Source: Motacilla alba alba (taxonomy: Eukaryota; Chordata; Aves; Passeriformes; Motacillidae). Taken from it: 64,000 bases of DNA. Made by a program: the position numbers and the translations under genes. The stretch lies in NCBI RefSeq assembly GCF_015832195.1, contig NC_052046.1, positions 45,084,473 to 45,148,472 on the forward strand, written 5' to 3'. The notes beneath the pieces are model-generated. The model ran no database searches, was not told the DNA's origin, and was given only the letters and a program-made list of their open reading frames with translations. Shown piece after piece: positions 27,575 to 39,668 of this stretch (positions within the stretch are counted from its first letter, which is position 1; each line of letters begins with the position of its first letter).

Positions 27575-28050
27575 ATCACAGAAAAAGTCACATTTGAAGG
27601 GACCATAGTGTGTTATCTGGTTCAACCTCCCTGCTCAATCAAGCAGGAGCATCCTAGCATGCACAGCACAGGATTGCATCCAGATGGTTCTTGAATGTCT
27701 CCCGTGAGGGAGACTGCGCCATCTCTCTGGACAATATTCAGGCGGAACTTCCTGTGCATCAGTTTGTGCCCATTGCCTCTTGTCTTATTGCTTATACCAA
27801 GGAGAGCCCGGCTTCACCCTCTGACACTGTCCCTTTAGATATTTATATGCGTTGCAAAGGTCCCCTCTCACTTGTCTCTTCTGAAGCCTGATAAGGCCCA
27901 GCTTCCTCAGCATTTCCTCATAAGAGAGGTACTCCAGTCCTTTAATCATCTACGTTATCCTCTGCTGGGTCTTCTCCAGGAGCTCCATGTCTCTCTTGTA
28001 CAGAGGAGCCCAGAACTGGACACAGCACTCCATATCTATATTTTCTCAGA
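27575..28050 (-). mobile_element. CR1 LINE fragment, antisense
   Basis: The left edge is a degraded CR1 3' terminus (ACAATCACAGAAAAAGTCAC, then AAGGGACCATAG and a GGTTCAACC block). It continues through the antisense of the C-terminal reverse transcriptase region, including CTTCCTCAGCATTTCCTCAT and AGCCCAGAACTGGACACAGC. Its sequence differs clearly from the 5209-5803 copy, so it belongs to another CR1 subfamily. A retroviral LTR inserted about 50 bp to its right. Confidence 0.9.
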
Positions 28051-28102
28051 AAATACATCCTCTTGTCAGAAACATTATTATGAGTGTTAAAAGACTTCTT
28101 AC

Positions 28103-28782
28103 TGTTTTAGGTTGCACATGCAAGATGTGGCCTGGGGTGTGTATTCTATTGCCATCTGTTAGAGGTGGGGCAGTTTTCTTTATCTCTTCTATGACTCATC
28201 CTCCCTCCAGGAGATATCTTCTGTTAATGGGCCATTGAGTCTCACTGCATGACTGATAAAATCACATCATCCCATTGTGAGATGCTCCGTCCAGAGGGAG
28301 GAGCCAGGCATTCCTACCTGGATATTATCTGAGATATGGAACACCACAGGCAGCCTTTTCTCACTGGATTCCCGGAGAAACAGCTTTCTTCTCCACTGGA
28401 TTTTCAGAGGAAGACCAGGCCCATCTACACCACCGCTGGACCTTCAGAGGAAAACTACACCCCTTCTACAGGGTCACTGCTTCAACAGAACCACACCTGT
28501 CACTCCAGGAGGACTGCAGCCACCATTTAATCAGACTGCTACCAACATCCTGACCCACCCACCCGGGGTGTCAGGTTGTGTTCTGACTCTGTCTGTGTTG
28601 TTTTGTATTACTGTACTTTTATTTTTCCCTAGTAAGGAACTGTTTCTCCTACTCCCATATCTTTGCCTGATGGCCCCTAATTTCAAAATTAAGACAATTC
28701 AGAGGGAGGGGGGTTTACATTTTCCATTTCAAGAGAGGCTCCTGTCTTCCTTAGCAGACACCTGTCTTTTCAAACCAAGACA
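28103..28782 (+). mobile_element. Solo LTR of an endogenous retrovirus, 5-bp target duplication
   Basis: The element begins TGTTTTAGG and ends CAAGACA, so it has the TGT...ACA ends of a retroviral LTR. It is flanked by the perfect direct repeat CTTAC at 28098-28102 and 28783-28787. A 5-bp duplication is usual for the ERVL-related group of endogenous retroviruses. The length is 680 bp, and no internal retroviral sequence or second LTR is present, so it is a solo LTR left by recombination. A T-rich stretch followed by CCCTAGTAAGGAACTG near 28618-28640 resembles the R/U5 part of such LTRs. That supports the + orientation, but only moderately. A 214-codon open frame inside (28277-28921) runs past the LTR end and is chance. 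Confidence 0.88.
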
Positions 28783-30684
28783 CTTACTTTGGAGGATAAT
28801 ATCATTGCTGTGGAGCCATCTCATATGTAGATGCAAGGTGACAGGAACTGAGATGCTGGAGGATACAGAACTGCAAAATCAGGTTCCATGCAGAGTCCCT
28901 CATTCTGCACTTAAGAAATAAATGGGTACTAGTACAAACTAAGACTTTCAGACAGTGGCTTTAGTTTAAAAAGTGTCTTGGACTAAAACATTTATTGTGT
29001 TTAGTAAGTGAAACAGAAAGTAATAATTGGCATGCACATTATGAGCTAGGACTGCTTTCTAAAGAAAAGGGAAAAAAAGTATTTGAAATTGCAAGGCATG
29101 TAAAATTTTGGAGGAATCTGATTCTTCACTTGCAATTCAAACTGTAATTTTGGCCTGTCCTGGACCTTCTTAAGGCTGTCAAAAAGAGGAGCAGAGAGAG
29201 TTCTAGAACCGCAAATAATATTTGGCAAAATATTTAGAAATCCCTGTCATATTTTTTCGCATATGCCATAAATAAAGGGACACGCCCTTTGCCCTCCAAA
29301 ATAATAATAATGTTTTGTAGTCTGAAAAAAAGTTTTCAATCTCCAAAGCTAAGCAGGCAAAAACTGGTATATTGACTGAGGATAAGTGGGAAAATTTGAC
29401 AGTCAACATCCACAGTACAGCTACAAACCTCACAACTTCTCCAAGAGCCCTGAAAGCTGATTTTCCAAATGTAAGTTTGCTTGAAAACAGATGATTTGAA
29501 ACTCTATTTTTCAAGATGTTATATATCTAACATAGCAGCTATATGTAATGCACAGACAAACAACACTGACTTCAGGTACTGAAGTCTGGGTTGAGATATA
29601 AAACTCATCCCAGTCCAAAAGGAAAACTTCCTCAGTAGCAAAACATCATTAGAGAAATCATGTGGTGTCATTTATACTTTGCTCAATCAAATAATATTTT
29701 GGCATCATCCAAGAACCAAGCTGTCATATTTAATAGAAACCTGGATGCAGTGAACTTCAGTTTTAATATTTAAAACTGATTCCAGAGGAAAAGAGACATT
29801 GCAGAAGTATAAAAAAAGCAAACAATGACAAACAGAAAAATTTATATGGAACAGTATCTGAAGTGTTTTTCCACTCAGAAAAAACATACTATATATCTAG
29901 CAAAGCAAAACAACAGTAACAGCTTATATTGCAGTCCTGAAAATGTGGTGGACACAAGCAGAGAGAAGTTTTGGATTGGACAGAAAGGCCCAATTCCTTC
30001 TTCCAAGTTTCATCCTAGCATCCTGCAAAAATGAAGAGAAGGGGTGATATGAACCTACCAATTTGTACAAGAATACCTAAAGTGATAACACTAGAACTAG
30101 CACTCCTATCAAAGAAAAGAGATCCCATAAACATCTTTATCAAGAGTAATGTCTGTGCCTGAGGACGAATACATAGATCCAGTTCACTGGGACATGATAT
30201 ATATGTCAAAAGTATCTGGTACATTTTATGGAGCACTCACCTTTCACACAGAGTACTTGCCTTAACTACACCTAATATGTCATATTATTTATGCATAGCA
30301 GAGCTTGAAACTCTACTTAATCAGCACAGTATCACCAACAGAGCTGTGTCCATAATAATCCTCATAAACTGCTGGCAAATGTGGTTTCTCACCTTGTAGC
30401 TTTCTTGCAACAAAGTGTTAGGCCTCATAAAAATATGACTTTGAAAATCCCATTGTGCTGCAACAAGGGCTTGATACGCTCTTTCTTGTGATAGCTAGTT
30501 TAAAATAGTTTGTTCTGGTCCTGTGTTCATCTTCCTTGACAGCTGGGGAAATATCCTCATATTTTTTTCTCCTGAGACATGGCTATTCCTAGAATGAGAA
30601 CTTCTTCATTAAGAAGTCTTATTTTACTTCCCTCTTAACAGTTTTTTCCCCTCTGTGTGGCTCTTTTATGAGAGGCAACCAACA

Positions 30685-30718
30685 GTGAAAAAAGGGGTGC
30701 CATCAATATAGTTCTGGC
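30685..30718. repeat. Dispersed direct repeat, copy 1
   Basis: This 34-bp sequence starts GTGAAAAAAGGGGTGCCATC and ends GTTCTGGC. It matches 31089-31122 with two mismatches. The copies are 404 bp apart. Confidence 0.88.
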
Positions 30719-31088
30719 ACTTTTGTCTACATCTTGGAACAAAATGGAAAAAATGGAAAGCAAGTCAGTGAAAGAATCATAACCAAATTATATTATTAGA
30801 GCTGAAGGATTGAAACTAATAAGAATCAAAGTAAATGTTCAATTATTATAGATTTAACAGAATTAACTGTCCCCAGTCTGCTTCTTCTGTGTCAGTAGGA
30901 AACAGAATATTACCCAATGTGCCAAAATGTATTTGAGAAGAAAAGAGTGCATTGGATAAAGCAGCGTTTGGGAGGGTGAGTTCTACAGCGCAGAAGTACT
31001 GAGCTCAGCTTAGAAAATGTTGAAAGTAAAGGCTGTGCCCTGACATCTATTCAGCCTTCTTGGCAGCACTCTGCCTGGGGTAACAATT

Positions 31089-31122
31089 GTGAAAAAAGGG
31101 GTGCCATCAACATTGTTCTGGC
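31089..31122. repeat. Dispersed direct repeat, copy 2
   Basis: Second copy of the 34-bp sequence at 30685-30718, in the same orientation with two differences. The intervening sequence has no recognisable transposon. Confidence 0.88.
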
Positions 31123-32794
31123 TAGTCAGAAGCACTCAGATGTGGGGCTGTTCATTTTTGTAGAGAGCAGCTGTGTTTTGGGTTATAACTCCTTGCTGAG
31201 CAGTGGAGAGAAAGGTTGCAGCCTTGAAATGTGTAAAGGAACAGTTTTCTAACATGTAGCTTGTTTTTAATGGATGTGATGCACTGGAAGCATTTTATTC
31301 CCTAGGGAAAGAATGGACTACCAGCTGCAGTGCATAATTAATGTTACAATGAATCTCAAATGAGGTCATATAATAAATATCATAAACATCTTCAAGTGCA
31401 TTTGATGGTGTCCTTCAACATCTGTGGTTTCAACATCTGTAGTATTTGCGGCAGCCATCACTTTATGGAGCAGGAAACGATGAATATTTTTGCTAATAAA
31501 AAAAATGGTCTAGATTTTCTCTGTTCTATATTTTATTTTCTCCATGCCTACATTAATTCTCCTAATATTTTTGAAATAATCTGCTATTCAGATCCTTTTT
31601 TGCTAAGGCCTAGTTTCTTCCTGAGAAAATCTTACGGAGGGAGAGGAGGTAAAAGACTATGATACAAGGCAGACACTGTTTTGCAGTAGGATTTCTTAGA
31701 TTTTGGCATAAAAATTTCTCTGCAGCAAATGTATGTTTTTCATCAGACCTTGCTCTACCATGTGGCCTAATCTTCTTGATATTTTGCCCAACATATTATG
31801 AGCTCAAACTACTATTTCTTTCCTTTGTACAAGCCAGTAATATAAATGCTAGAGCAAATGGTATAAATCCCAGTGGAACACACATATCATTTGGGTTATT
31901 GGTTGCCAATGGGAATATACAGATTTTTGTCTTTGAAGAGTTCATTACCTTCTAAAAGGGAAAAAAAAAAAAAGGGGGCAATACAAAACTCCCTTTCTAA
32001 CCTTGTAAATCTATTGGGAACCAAACTCAAAACTTCATTTAGTTTTTTTTTGGGAGCATCTGCTGACCTTGGCTTTGACAAACCTTGTAAGCTGTACTTT
32101 AGGCTACACAGCTTTAGATGCTCACAGTTAACTTAGAAGATATCCACTACTGCTTGTGTCCAAGCTGAAAAAGCGTTGAGAAAACAACTGCCTGAGCTAC
32201 GATGATGAACTCTTCTATTAGATTATCCTTATTGCCAGCTTTTCCCTACTGTTTGAATATTCTACCTTTCCCTCAAGGTTGGCCAGGAGAGTATTATCTT
32301 TCCTGGACAGTGTAAAGAACCCATCAATATTCCTTCCAAATCCTATATCTCCATAAAAGTGCAGTGCATGCAGGACGTGTGAATCCCCAGCTACCAGTCT
32401 CACTCTCTGTTCCTATTAAAAACATAAATATAGGAAACTAGCAAGATCTACTGGGCCAAATGCTATATTCGTACTTGATTTAAATTGCTATCAACACTGA
32501 AAGGATGACTGTTCAAGAAAGTACCGGATTGTCTACTGGTTTTGTTTTCCCAGAAGGGATTGTTATCCTACTGGTGGTCTTGTCTCCAGGGTGAGTTTCT
32601 AGAGGGAATTCTAAAGAATCAGTTTCAATCATAGGTACTTCACAATAAAAGAAAAATTATAAAGTGGAAAAGGAATCTGTGTCTAAAGAATACATAAAAA
32701 AGGGTGCTAGAACTATTTTTTATTTGGGATCAATTTTACTTGTTCCATACAATTCTAAAGTAATTGCTTTATAATGAAGAATACTAATAGTAAT

Positions 32795-32818
32795 GAAAAT
32801 AATGAAAATAATAATATC

Positions 32819-32850
<32 letters not shown>

Positions 32851-32868
32851 TAATAATAATAATAATGA
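32795..32868. repeat. (AAT)n trinucleotide microsatellite
   Basis: Imperfect AAT array with a few C interruptions. It accounts for the poly-asparagine open frame at 32774-33016, which is not a gene. Confidence 0.95.
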
Positions 32869-33938
32869 AGAAGCAGAAACAATCAAGTTAAAATTAAATG
32901 AAATAATTTTCATCCAAAATGTATGCATGAGAGCTTGGAAAGGTTGGCAAATTAGTTACAATTTTCAGACCTCTAGGGAGGTATTCGTGAATAAATTTGT
33001 AAAATTGAATAAATGAATATAATTGTTCTGCTAAATCTATATATAATATTTTCAAATAGATTTAAAAATATGTCAGAAGTGATTGAAAATGTATTTCAAT
33101 GTAACTTCAACTGTTAAAGTGTAGGCTAAGCATCAATTACAATGCTCTAGTTATTCACAGTTCATACAAGAGAAGATGTTACATACATGTAAGAGAACAG
33201 TACCAAGTACTGGTACCAAGATATTAATAAAAACTTATGTAAGCTCTTCAATTTTTTGGAGGATTTTTTTGTATATTGTTATAACTGATCAGTGGATATA
33301 ACATCAGGCTTTCTTGAGACATGAAATGTCCATAGGTAACATGACTATTACTGCCCCAAGAACAAAACCACAGAAAACTCAGCATTCAGATTTCATTTCC
33401 ATCACTATCATCTCTATGTCTTTTGCTTTGTTGCTGTCTTACACTTGAGTGCCTGCTTCAAAATAACTGTAATTAAAATTCAGTTACTGAAGATAATATG
33501 GTCTTTCTTTCACTTCAACAACTTCAATATGAGTTTGCGTGAATTTCATGTCCAGCCAATCTCCTAGCACAAGCATTGGATGTTTCTTACAAAAAGTCTC
33601 ACTCTCACTATGGAAATGACTTGTAACTGGCATTATGTTATCAGGGGTGTTTTTTTGTTAAGGTTTTTTTTATTATTATTTATTTTTAATGTGATGCCTA
33701 ATGTAATTGGCTGTTATTTAAGGGATTTCAGTAGTGAACACAAAAGGAACACTTTCATCAACAGTAGAGAAAAACCATGAAGGAGGAACTACCTACCATG
33801 GTTGAACTACATTTTTTTCTGGTGCTAATATTTTTTCCTGGAGGTACAGCAATCTTGAACAGAGCACTTGTACTAGCATATCCCTAAAAACTCTATATTT
33901 AGGGATATCTTCACGTGCTTGCATCTTTCCTGGTCCTG

Positions 33939-34222
33939 TGCTGTGGTTTAACCTGTTGGCAGCACAGGACACCCCTTTGATCAGTTGGAGTCAGTTTTCC
34001 CAACTGAGTACCCCTCCAAACTCTTGTGCAACCCAGCCTACTTGCTGGCAGGACAGTATGAGGGGTAAAAATGACTTCACACTGAATGAACCCTGTTCAG
34101 CACTAACTAAAGAATCTGAGTGTTGTCAATGCTGTTTTTATCACAAATCCAAAACAGCATCAAACAAACTATATAAAGAAAATTAACTCCACTCCAGCCC
34201 CAGCCAGTTGAGTTTGTCCACA
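33939..34222 (-). mobile_element. Endogenous retroviral LTR, antisense, internally deleted
   Basis: On the + strand it begins TGCTGTGGTTTAACC and ends near GTTTGTCCACA. Its right half parallels 35029-35256 block by block: TTTGATCAGTTGGAGTCA, TTGCTGGCAGGACAGTATG, the CAAATCCAAAACAGCATC block and the GAAAATTAACTCCACTCC block. Its left half lacks the section with the poly(A) signal and TATA box that the neighbouring copy retains, so roughly 300 bp is missing. No target duplication could be verified. Confidence 0.8.
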
Positions 34223-34671
34223 GATTCTGTCAAATTGCAGTTTTAATTAAAAATAATTTCATTTTAAGACATAGTGATAAAAGTGTAAATTAATACAGGT
34301 GATGACACTTTGTGTACTGAAACCCATTTTGGGATGGTTTCCAGCTCAAAAAAAAAAAATCAAACTAAATAAAACCAGCAGATGCATCAGCATTTTCTGT
34401 AACATTCTGAGGCTCCAACCCTGCAGGCAGAACTCACAAGCAATTTCTCTTGAAGTCTAAAGTACTTTTATAATCCATGAGCGAATTATTTATATGCAAG
34501 CCTAATCAATGTTTACAGTATGGTAAGAAATTCTCACCTTCTTCATGCAATGAAGAATTAATTTCTTGTGTAATTTCACTTATGTTTATGTAAGCTTGAC
34601 AACAAAATCCAAGAGAAAGTTGTACATTCTGTAGGTATTCTGTAGGTCCTGTGATTATTGCACTGTGACAT
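34223..34671. other. Spacer between two related LTRs
   Basis: About 450 bp of AT-rich DNA with an A10 run near 34349. It shows no retroviral gene remnant, primer-binding site or polypurine tract that I can recognise. The motif TATTCTGTAGGT is partly duplicated near 34627-34648. Its right end (34667-34671) is the GACAT proposed as a target-site duplication of the next LTR. Confidence 0.6.
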
Positions 34672-35256
34672 CATCATGGTTTATCCTCATCCATCAAGCA
34701 AGCCCCTCACAGCTGCTTGCTCACTCCCCCACAAGCTGGATCAGGGAGAGAATTGGAAGGGTAAAAGGAAGAAAGCCCATGGGTTGAGATAAAGACAGTT
34801 TAATAAGGAAAGGAAAAGCCATGCACAGAAGCAAAGCAAAACAAGGATTCAATCACCCCTTCCCATGGGCAGACAGGTATTCAGCCTTCCCCAGGAGAGC
34901 AGGACCCCATCATGTACAAGTAACTTGGAAAGACAAACACCATCACTCCAAACGACCCCCCTCTTTCTCCTTCTCCCCATTTTATAACAGAGCGTGATGC
35001 CATATGGTCTGGAATATCCCTTTGGTCATCTGGGGATCACCTGTCCTAGCTCCTCACAACCTTCCACACACCCCCAATGTCCTTGCCAGCATGGCAGTGC
35101 AAAAGCCAGAAAAGGCCTTAGCTCCGTGCAAGCCCTGCTCAGCAATAACAAAAAACATCTCTCCATTATCAACTCTGTGTTTAGCACAAATCCAAAACAA
35201 GCTCCATACCAGACATCATGAAGAAAATTAACTCTACCCCAGCCAAAATGAGCACA
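34672..35256 (-). mobile_element. Endogenous retroviral solo LTR, antisense
   Basis: This is a complete-looking 585-bp LTR in antisense. Read on the minus strand, it starts TGTGCTCATTTTGGCTGGGG. It has a TATA motif (complement of TTTTATA at 34980-34986) and an ATTAAA poly(A) signal (complement of 34799-34804), and it ends in ACCATGATG. The direct repeat GACAT at 34667-34671 and 35257-35261 flanks it and is the likely 5-bp target duplication, which fits the ERVL-like group. The last dinucleotide would be TG instead of CA, so that boundary is less certain. Confidence 0.83.
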
Positions 35257-35261
35257 GACAT

Positions 35262-38200
35262 ATTTTTTGCATAGACGTGGCAGAAGTAATGTACCTCAGT
35301 TGTACTTTTATAAAAACAAAATTTAAATTAGAACTCCCTAATGTCCAGCTGGGTCACCTTCTCCTGCTTATCAGGCTGAATCAGCATTTATTAAACATAG
35401 ATTGCATTACAATCTCTGCCACCTTTTCAGCAGCTGCTGCTTCTGCATCTTCTTTATCTGCTGGGCTTTTCTAGCATTTCTGATGCCAAGCCCAAACTGC
35501 TAGGCCCAACAGCATCTATTAAATGTGGTTCCACTCTGCATACACTTATTGGACATTAGGGTGTTGGATTAGCTGGAAGTTGTGGCGTAATGTAACATAT
35601 TTTCATGCACAGTTATGACCATTAACATCTACTTTAATATTAACCACAGACAATACTTGTTAACAAATGGTACATTATAAGTGCACTAACTTTACTAGTG
35701 AATTACAGACTTTAACTAAATTAATAACCATGAGATATCCCCAGCCTTTCTGAGGATCTTTATACCATTCTGCTGTTGATTTATGATGCAATTTACCTCC
35801 ATGCATGGTATATACCATGGGTGGAATCCCAGTGAAATGATACAACAGATGGACTTCCCTCACTCCAGTAGGTTACTGGACATATTTATTTTAGAACTTT
35901 TCCATTTCATACTTAACTAAATACCAAAATTTCATTTTAAATTAAATACCTAAATAATTTCATTTAGCTGGGTAAAATACTTCTACTTGAACAGATCAAA
36001 TGTTAATAAACTTATTGCCCTGGGAAATTGTAGCACCTATATGAACACCAAATCCTCAGAACAGCTTAAAAGTATAGTATTTTCTGTAAGTAGCAATGGA
36101 AGTAAAAATTATAGTTGTTATGGACCATGCCTTTTATCATGTCTTTTTCTGGATCTTGCTTTTTATACAGGACTGGAGATAACAACAGTGTAGTATATAG
36201 AATCCATATTACATATAAACTCCAACTAGAAATCATCAAAATACAGAATGATTAAGAATTTCCTCATTATTGTTGGGAACATTTCCTGATCCAGACTGCC
36301 TATAAAAAGCTCTGAAAAAAACTTGTTTTGCTGCCTATCAAGAGACTGGTAAGCCACTGTTATCACAGTTGTAGGTGCAATACTACCTAATAATACTTTC
36401 CAAGACTTAGCATAGCAATGTCCTGAAGTATCACAAGAGATAACTAGAGTGTCAGTGACAAAGATGCTGGTAAAGACTGTCCAATGCCATGACTGCTCAA
36501 GAAAAATTACATTAGTTTTCTTTTCCATGACATCTGTAACATCTCAGTCACTGACTAGTTCCAAGTAATTGTCTACTCTTGGGGCTGCTTGAGTGTTTCA
36601 TGATGAAGGGTTTTTGTTATACTTGGATAAACAAACTTAAACTCAGAATTGACTTTTGGCTTGCAAACTAAAAGCTGGCTTCAGAAAGGACAAATTTCTT
36701 TTTGGCTTGAATTTTGGTCAACAGTATCCCTTGGTGAGACTCTGGAAGCACTAGGGGAGTTTCAAACTCATAAATAAGCCAAACACACAAGTTGCTTTTG
36801 ATGAGATTACAGGGAGAAGGCAAGATATCACCTCATTTGTTCTCGATTCTTTGTGCACTGGCAATTTTTTTGTTTACCAACTTGTTATCAAACATTCCTT
36901 CTATGACAACACATAGAACAGAAATCAGAACAAAAAATATAGAATTTTTTTTCTCATGTTTCATGTTTTGTGGCAAAATACTGTGCCTGTGGCAATGATT
37001 GCTTCTTACCTTGCAATAAATGGGAACAGAACGCAAATTCTAGCCATTGATTCTAATTGAACAAAAGGGATTATAATCACAGTCTAACATGCAAAGATAA
37101 ATCTAACTTGGACTAATTTATTTAAATTATTTATAGACTAAGAACAATCTCCTGGGTCCTGTTTTAAAGACAGTTTGTGATGGCAATAAAATAGTGGTGT
37201 CTGTATCTATTACTCAGCTTTGTATTGTAATTTACTAGGTATGACAAAAATAGTCAGTTTGTCTCTTTTGGTAAGGGCATGTCTGCAAACAAGTTTGTGG
37301 GAATAAAAATAACAAGAATTAGCCTTGCAAAACTCATCAGAAGAGCTAATGGCTTTGTTCTATCTTCTATTCTATTAGGGAGATGTAACTCCCTAATAGG
37401 ATTCTGACCCAGAGCTTTCAACCTAGAGGATTATGTGGCTTTTTAGGAAAAGTTTCTCAGAAAGGAACTTCTGTAATGTTCAGCTTTCATTTAATTTCCC
37501 TATGTAATACAAAGGTTCTGTTTCCATTTTCATTTTGTTATTTTGGTTTTAACTTTTATCTCCTCAATTTCACTGGGTCCCATGTGACTCAAAGACAGCT
37601 ACCCTCTGAAGACAGCTACCACGGTAGGCAAGAATATCTTCAGCATTCCAGTTAGAATTGACTGTTTATTCATGAGAAATGGGAACCAAAGCCCTTTTTA
37701 ATGAAAGGTTCTCCAAAGTTTAAGATCCCAGATGGGGATATTGTAGTCTTTTGTGATTATGCTTATCAGTATATATGGACTCCTTAAGAAATGTATCTTT
37801 TTCACAAAAGGGTCTCCAATTTGATTGCACTAAAATGTAATAATTACTAGGATAACCTTGGCAGAACTAATGAAGACTGACATATTTCCTTCCCTCTGAT
37901 CTCTGACATGCCTTTTATTCAGGTTACAAATGATCAATGTCCTGTTTTTGTTATGCTATAATGAAACCAAAGAGCCTAGTCTTTTGACAAAATTTTCAAG
38001 TTTAATAGTGAAGGACTTTCCAGTCGTTTCCCTAGGGAATTTACAGGACTACCTGCATGCAAACCTACTGCTGCATGAGCATGTTTCTGACTAAGTATAT
38101 TTCCCAATTGTACATACCTGGTTTTGGAGCAAATTCTCTTGTTCCAGTGTGTTTTACTCAGCTTTCATTTATTTGACACTTGTAGTATTAGATCTTCTTG

Positions 38201-39270
38201 CCTCAGCCATTACTACAATTTCTCTCTTTTTTTTTTGCTTTAATGACTGTTTGTTTTTCTTTCTGTTCCCGTATTCACTTCCTATAACGTCCAGATAGAC
38301 AAATTTCCCTACACAATCAAAGGTAAATATCCTATTTCTTCCTCTGGAGTGAACAGTTAGATCCCGTTTTCCTTTAAGTGTCTGTCTGGTCCAGATGCCT
38401 TTCACAATCACTTGCTAAGACCTACCAGAAGTATTTTATTTGGGGGTGTGCCTGGGGGAAAATACTCATGTTCTCAGTGGATTTCAAATTGTTTCTGGTC
38501 TCCTTGTTTTTGTTGAACATGATCTAACACAAGCTTCAAATACATGTCCAGAACAAAACTGGACATTGAGTTCACTCTAACTTTCATGGCACAAATTCAA
38601 CTTGCTATTATTGAAGGGAAAAATGGCAATTTGGGCAATTATCTTTCTGTGCAATAAAGCTGTACCTCTAGATTGTTCCTGGGACCTCAGAGCTGGAAAC
38701 CTCTGTTTGTACTGAGAAAAACCAAATTTTTTTGTATGTCTCTTCTCAGACTAAGAACAAACACGTTATGCTTATTACAGATTTGGTATTGTCAATTAAA
38801 TGAAAACTGAATATTTCTAAACCCACCTTCTTGTCACCTGATGTTGAAAAACCTGAGCTTCCATTGTCACCAAAGAGAAAGCAAAACCACTTCATGAAGC
38901 AAAACAACTTTGGTATGGAAAATCCAAGATTATAAATCCCCCAGATAAAATAATTTCAAACCTTTCTCCTACATGAATCAGTTTTGTAAAGACACCAGCA
39001 AGTGACAGAATTCAGGTATATGGTACATACTGGTATATGAAAATGGCTGCTCCAGGTGCAACCCATTCTTGTCACTTGTTATTTTAAAACTAAACTTTTA
39101 ATTTAGTTGAAAATTAAGAAAGAAAACTGTTGAGAAATATGATGCAATATTAGCTTCCAGGTGATAGCAGTGAATGAAAACAATGATACATGCATGTGAA
39201 GGGGTACAGAAGATTTTCTAGGACAGAAATGCAATTAATTGGTCACTGAGATAACATACAAAGTCTGTTT
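35262..39270. other. Intergenic DNA, no gene recognised
   Basis: About 4 kb of AT-rich DNA. It contains a perfect 11-bp inverted repeat (37372-37399) and a 12-bp direct repeat (AAGACAGCTACC, near 37592 and 37609). No gene evidence. Confidence 0.6.
37372..37399. repeat. Hairpin with 11-bp perfect stem and 6-nt loop
   Basis: CTATTAGGGAG (37372-37382) pairs exactly with 37389-37399 around the loop ATGTAA. It is not linked to any gene and is too short for a typical microRNA precursor. Confidence 0.88.
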
Positions 39271-39595
39271 CATAAAATCATAGTGTCATAGAATCATAGT
39301 AATGAAACAACAGAATGGGATGGGTTGGAAGGGACCTTACAATCATCTGTTTTCAACTCACTGCCATGGAAAGGTGTGGATGCTGGTGGGCCAACAGAGA
39401 AAGAATTCACAACACTCCCCTGGAGGGAAAACCCCTAAGCGATAAGCACCTCCTTAGGGTAAGGAAAAAGGCTTCTCCCAGCATGCCTTGCTGTGACATG
39501 CAGATTTAATGTATCCCATTGGTCCTTCCCTCTTGCTCCACCCCTGTGCCCTCATCCCATTGGCCCCAGTGTTCTGCCCCACTCCTGAAAATCCA

Positions 39596-39603
39596 TATAA
39601 AAA
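39596..39603 (+). promoter_or_regulatory. TATA box of the nested LTR
   Basis: TATAAAAA lies about 67 bp before the AATAAA signal, with reversed CCAAT motifs upstream. This matches the usual U3-R order of a retroviral LTR. Present activity is unknown. Confidence 0.7.
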
Positions 39604-39662
39604 TGCCTGCTTTCCCTGCCGGAGTGGCTCTTTGTCCCTGGACAGCTTTGAGGAAGAAGCTC

Positions 39663-39668
39663 AATAAA
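39663..39668 (+). terminator. Poly(A) signal of the nested LTR
   Basis: AATAAA within the LTR, at the position expected in its R region. Confidence 0.7.

Larger units (their letters stand above)
28788..33938. other. Intergenic DNA, no gene recognised
   Basis: About 5 kb with two separated copies of a 34-bp sequence (30685-30718 and 31089-31122) and an AAT microsatellite (about 32795-32868). No coding potential was recognised. Confidence 0.6.

Noticed and set aside
28277..28921. 214-codon open frame as a protein gene
   Set aside because: Most of it lies inside the LTR at 28103-28782 and it crosses the LTR's right end. No domain is recognisable.
32774..33016. Poly-asparagine protein
   Set aside because: It is a translation of the AAT microsatellite.
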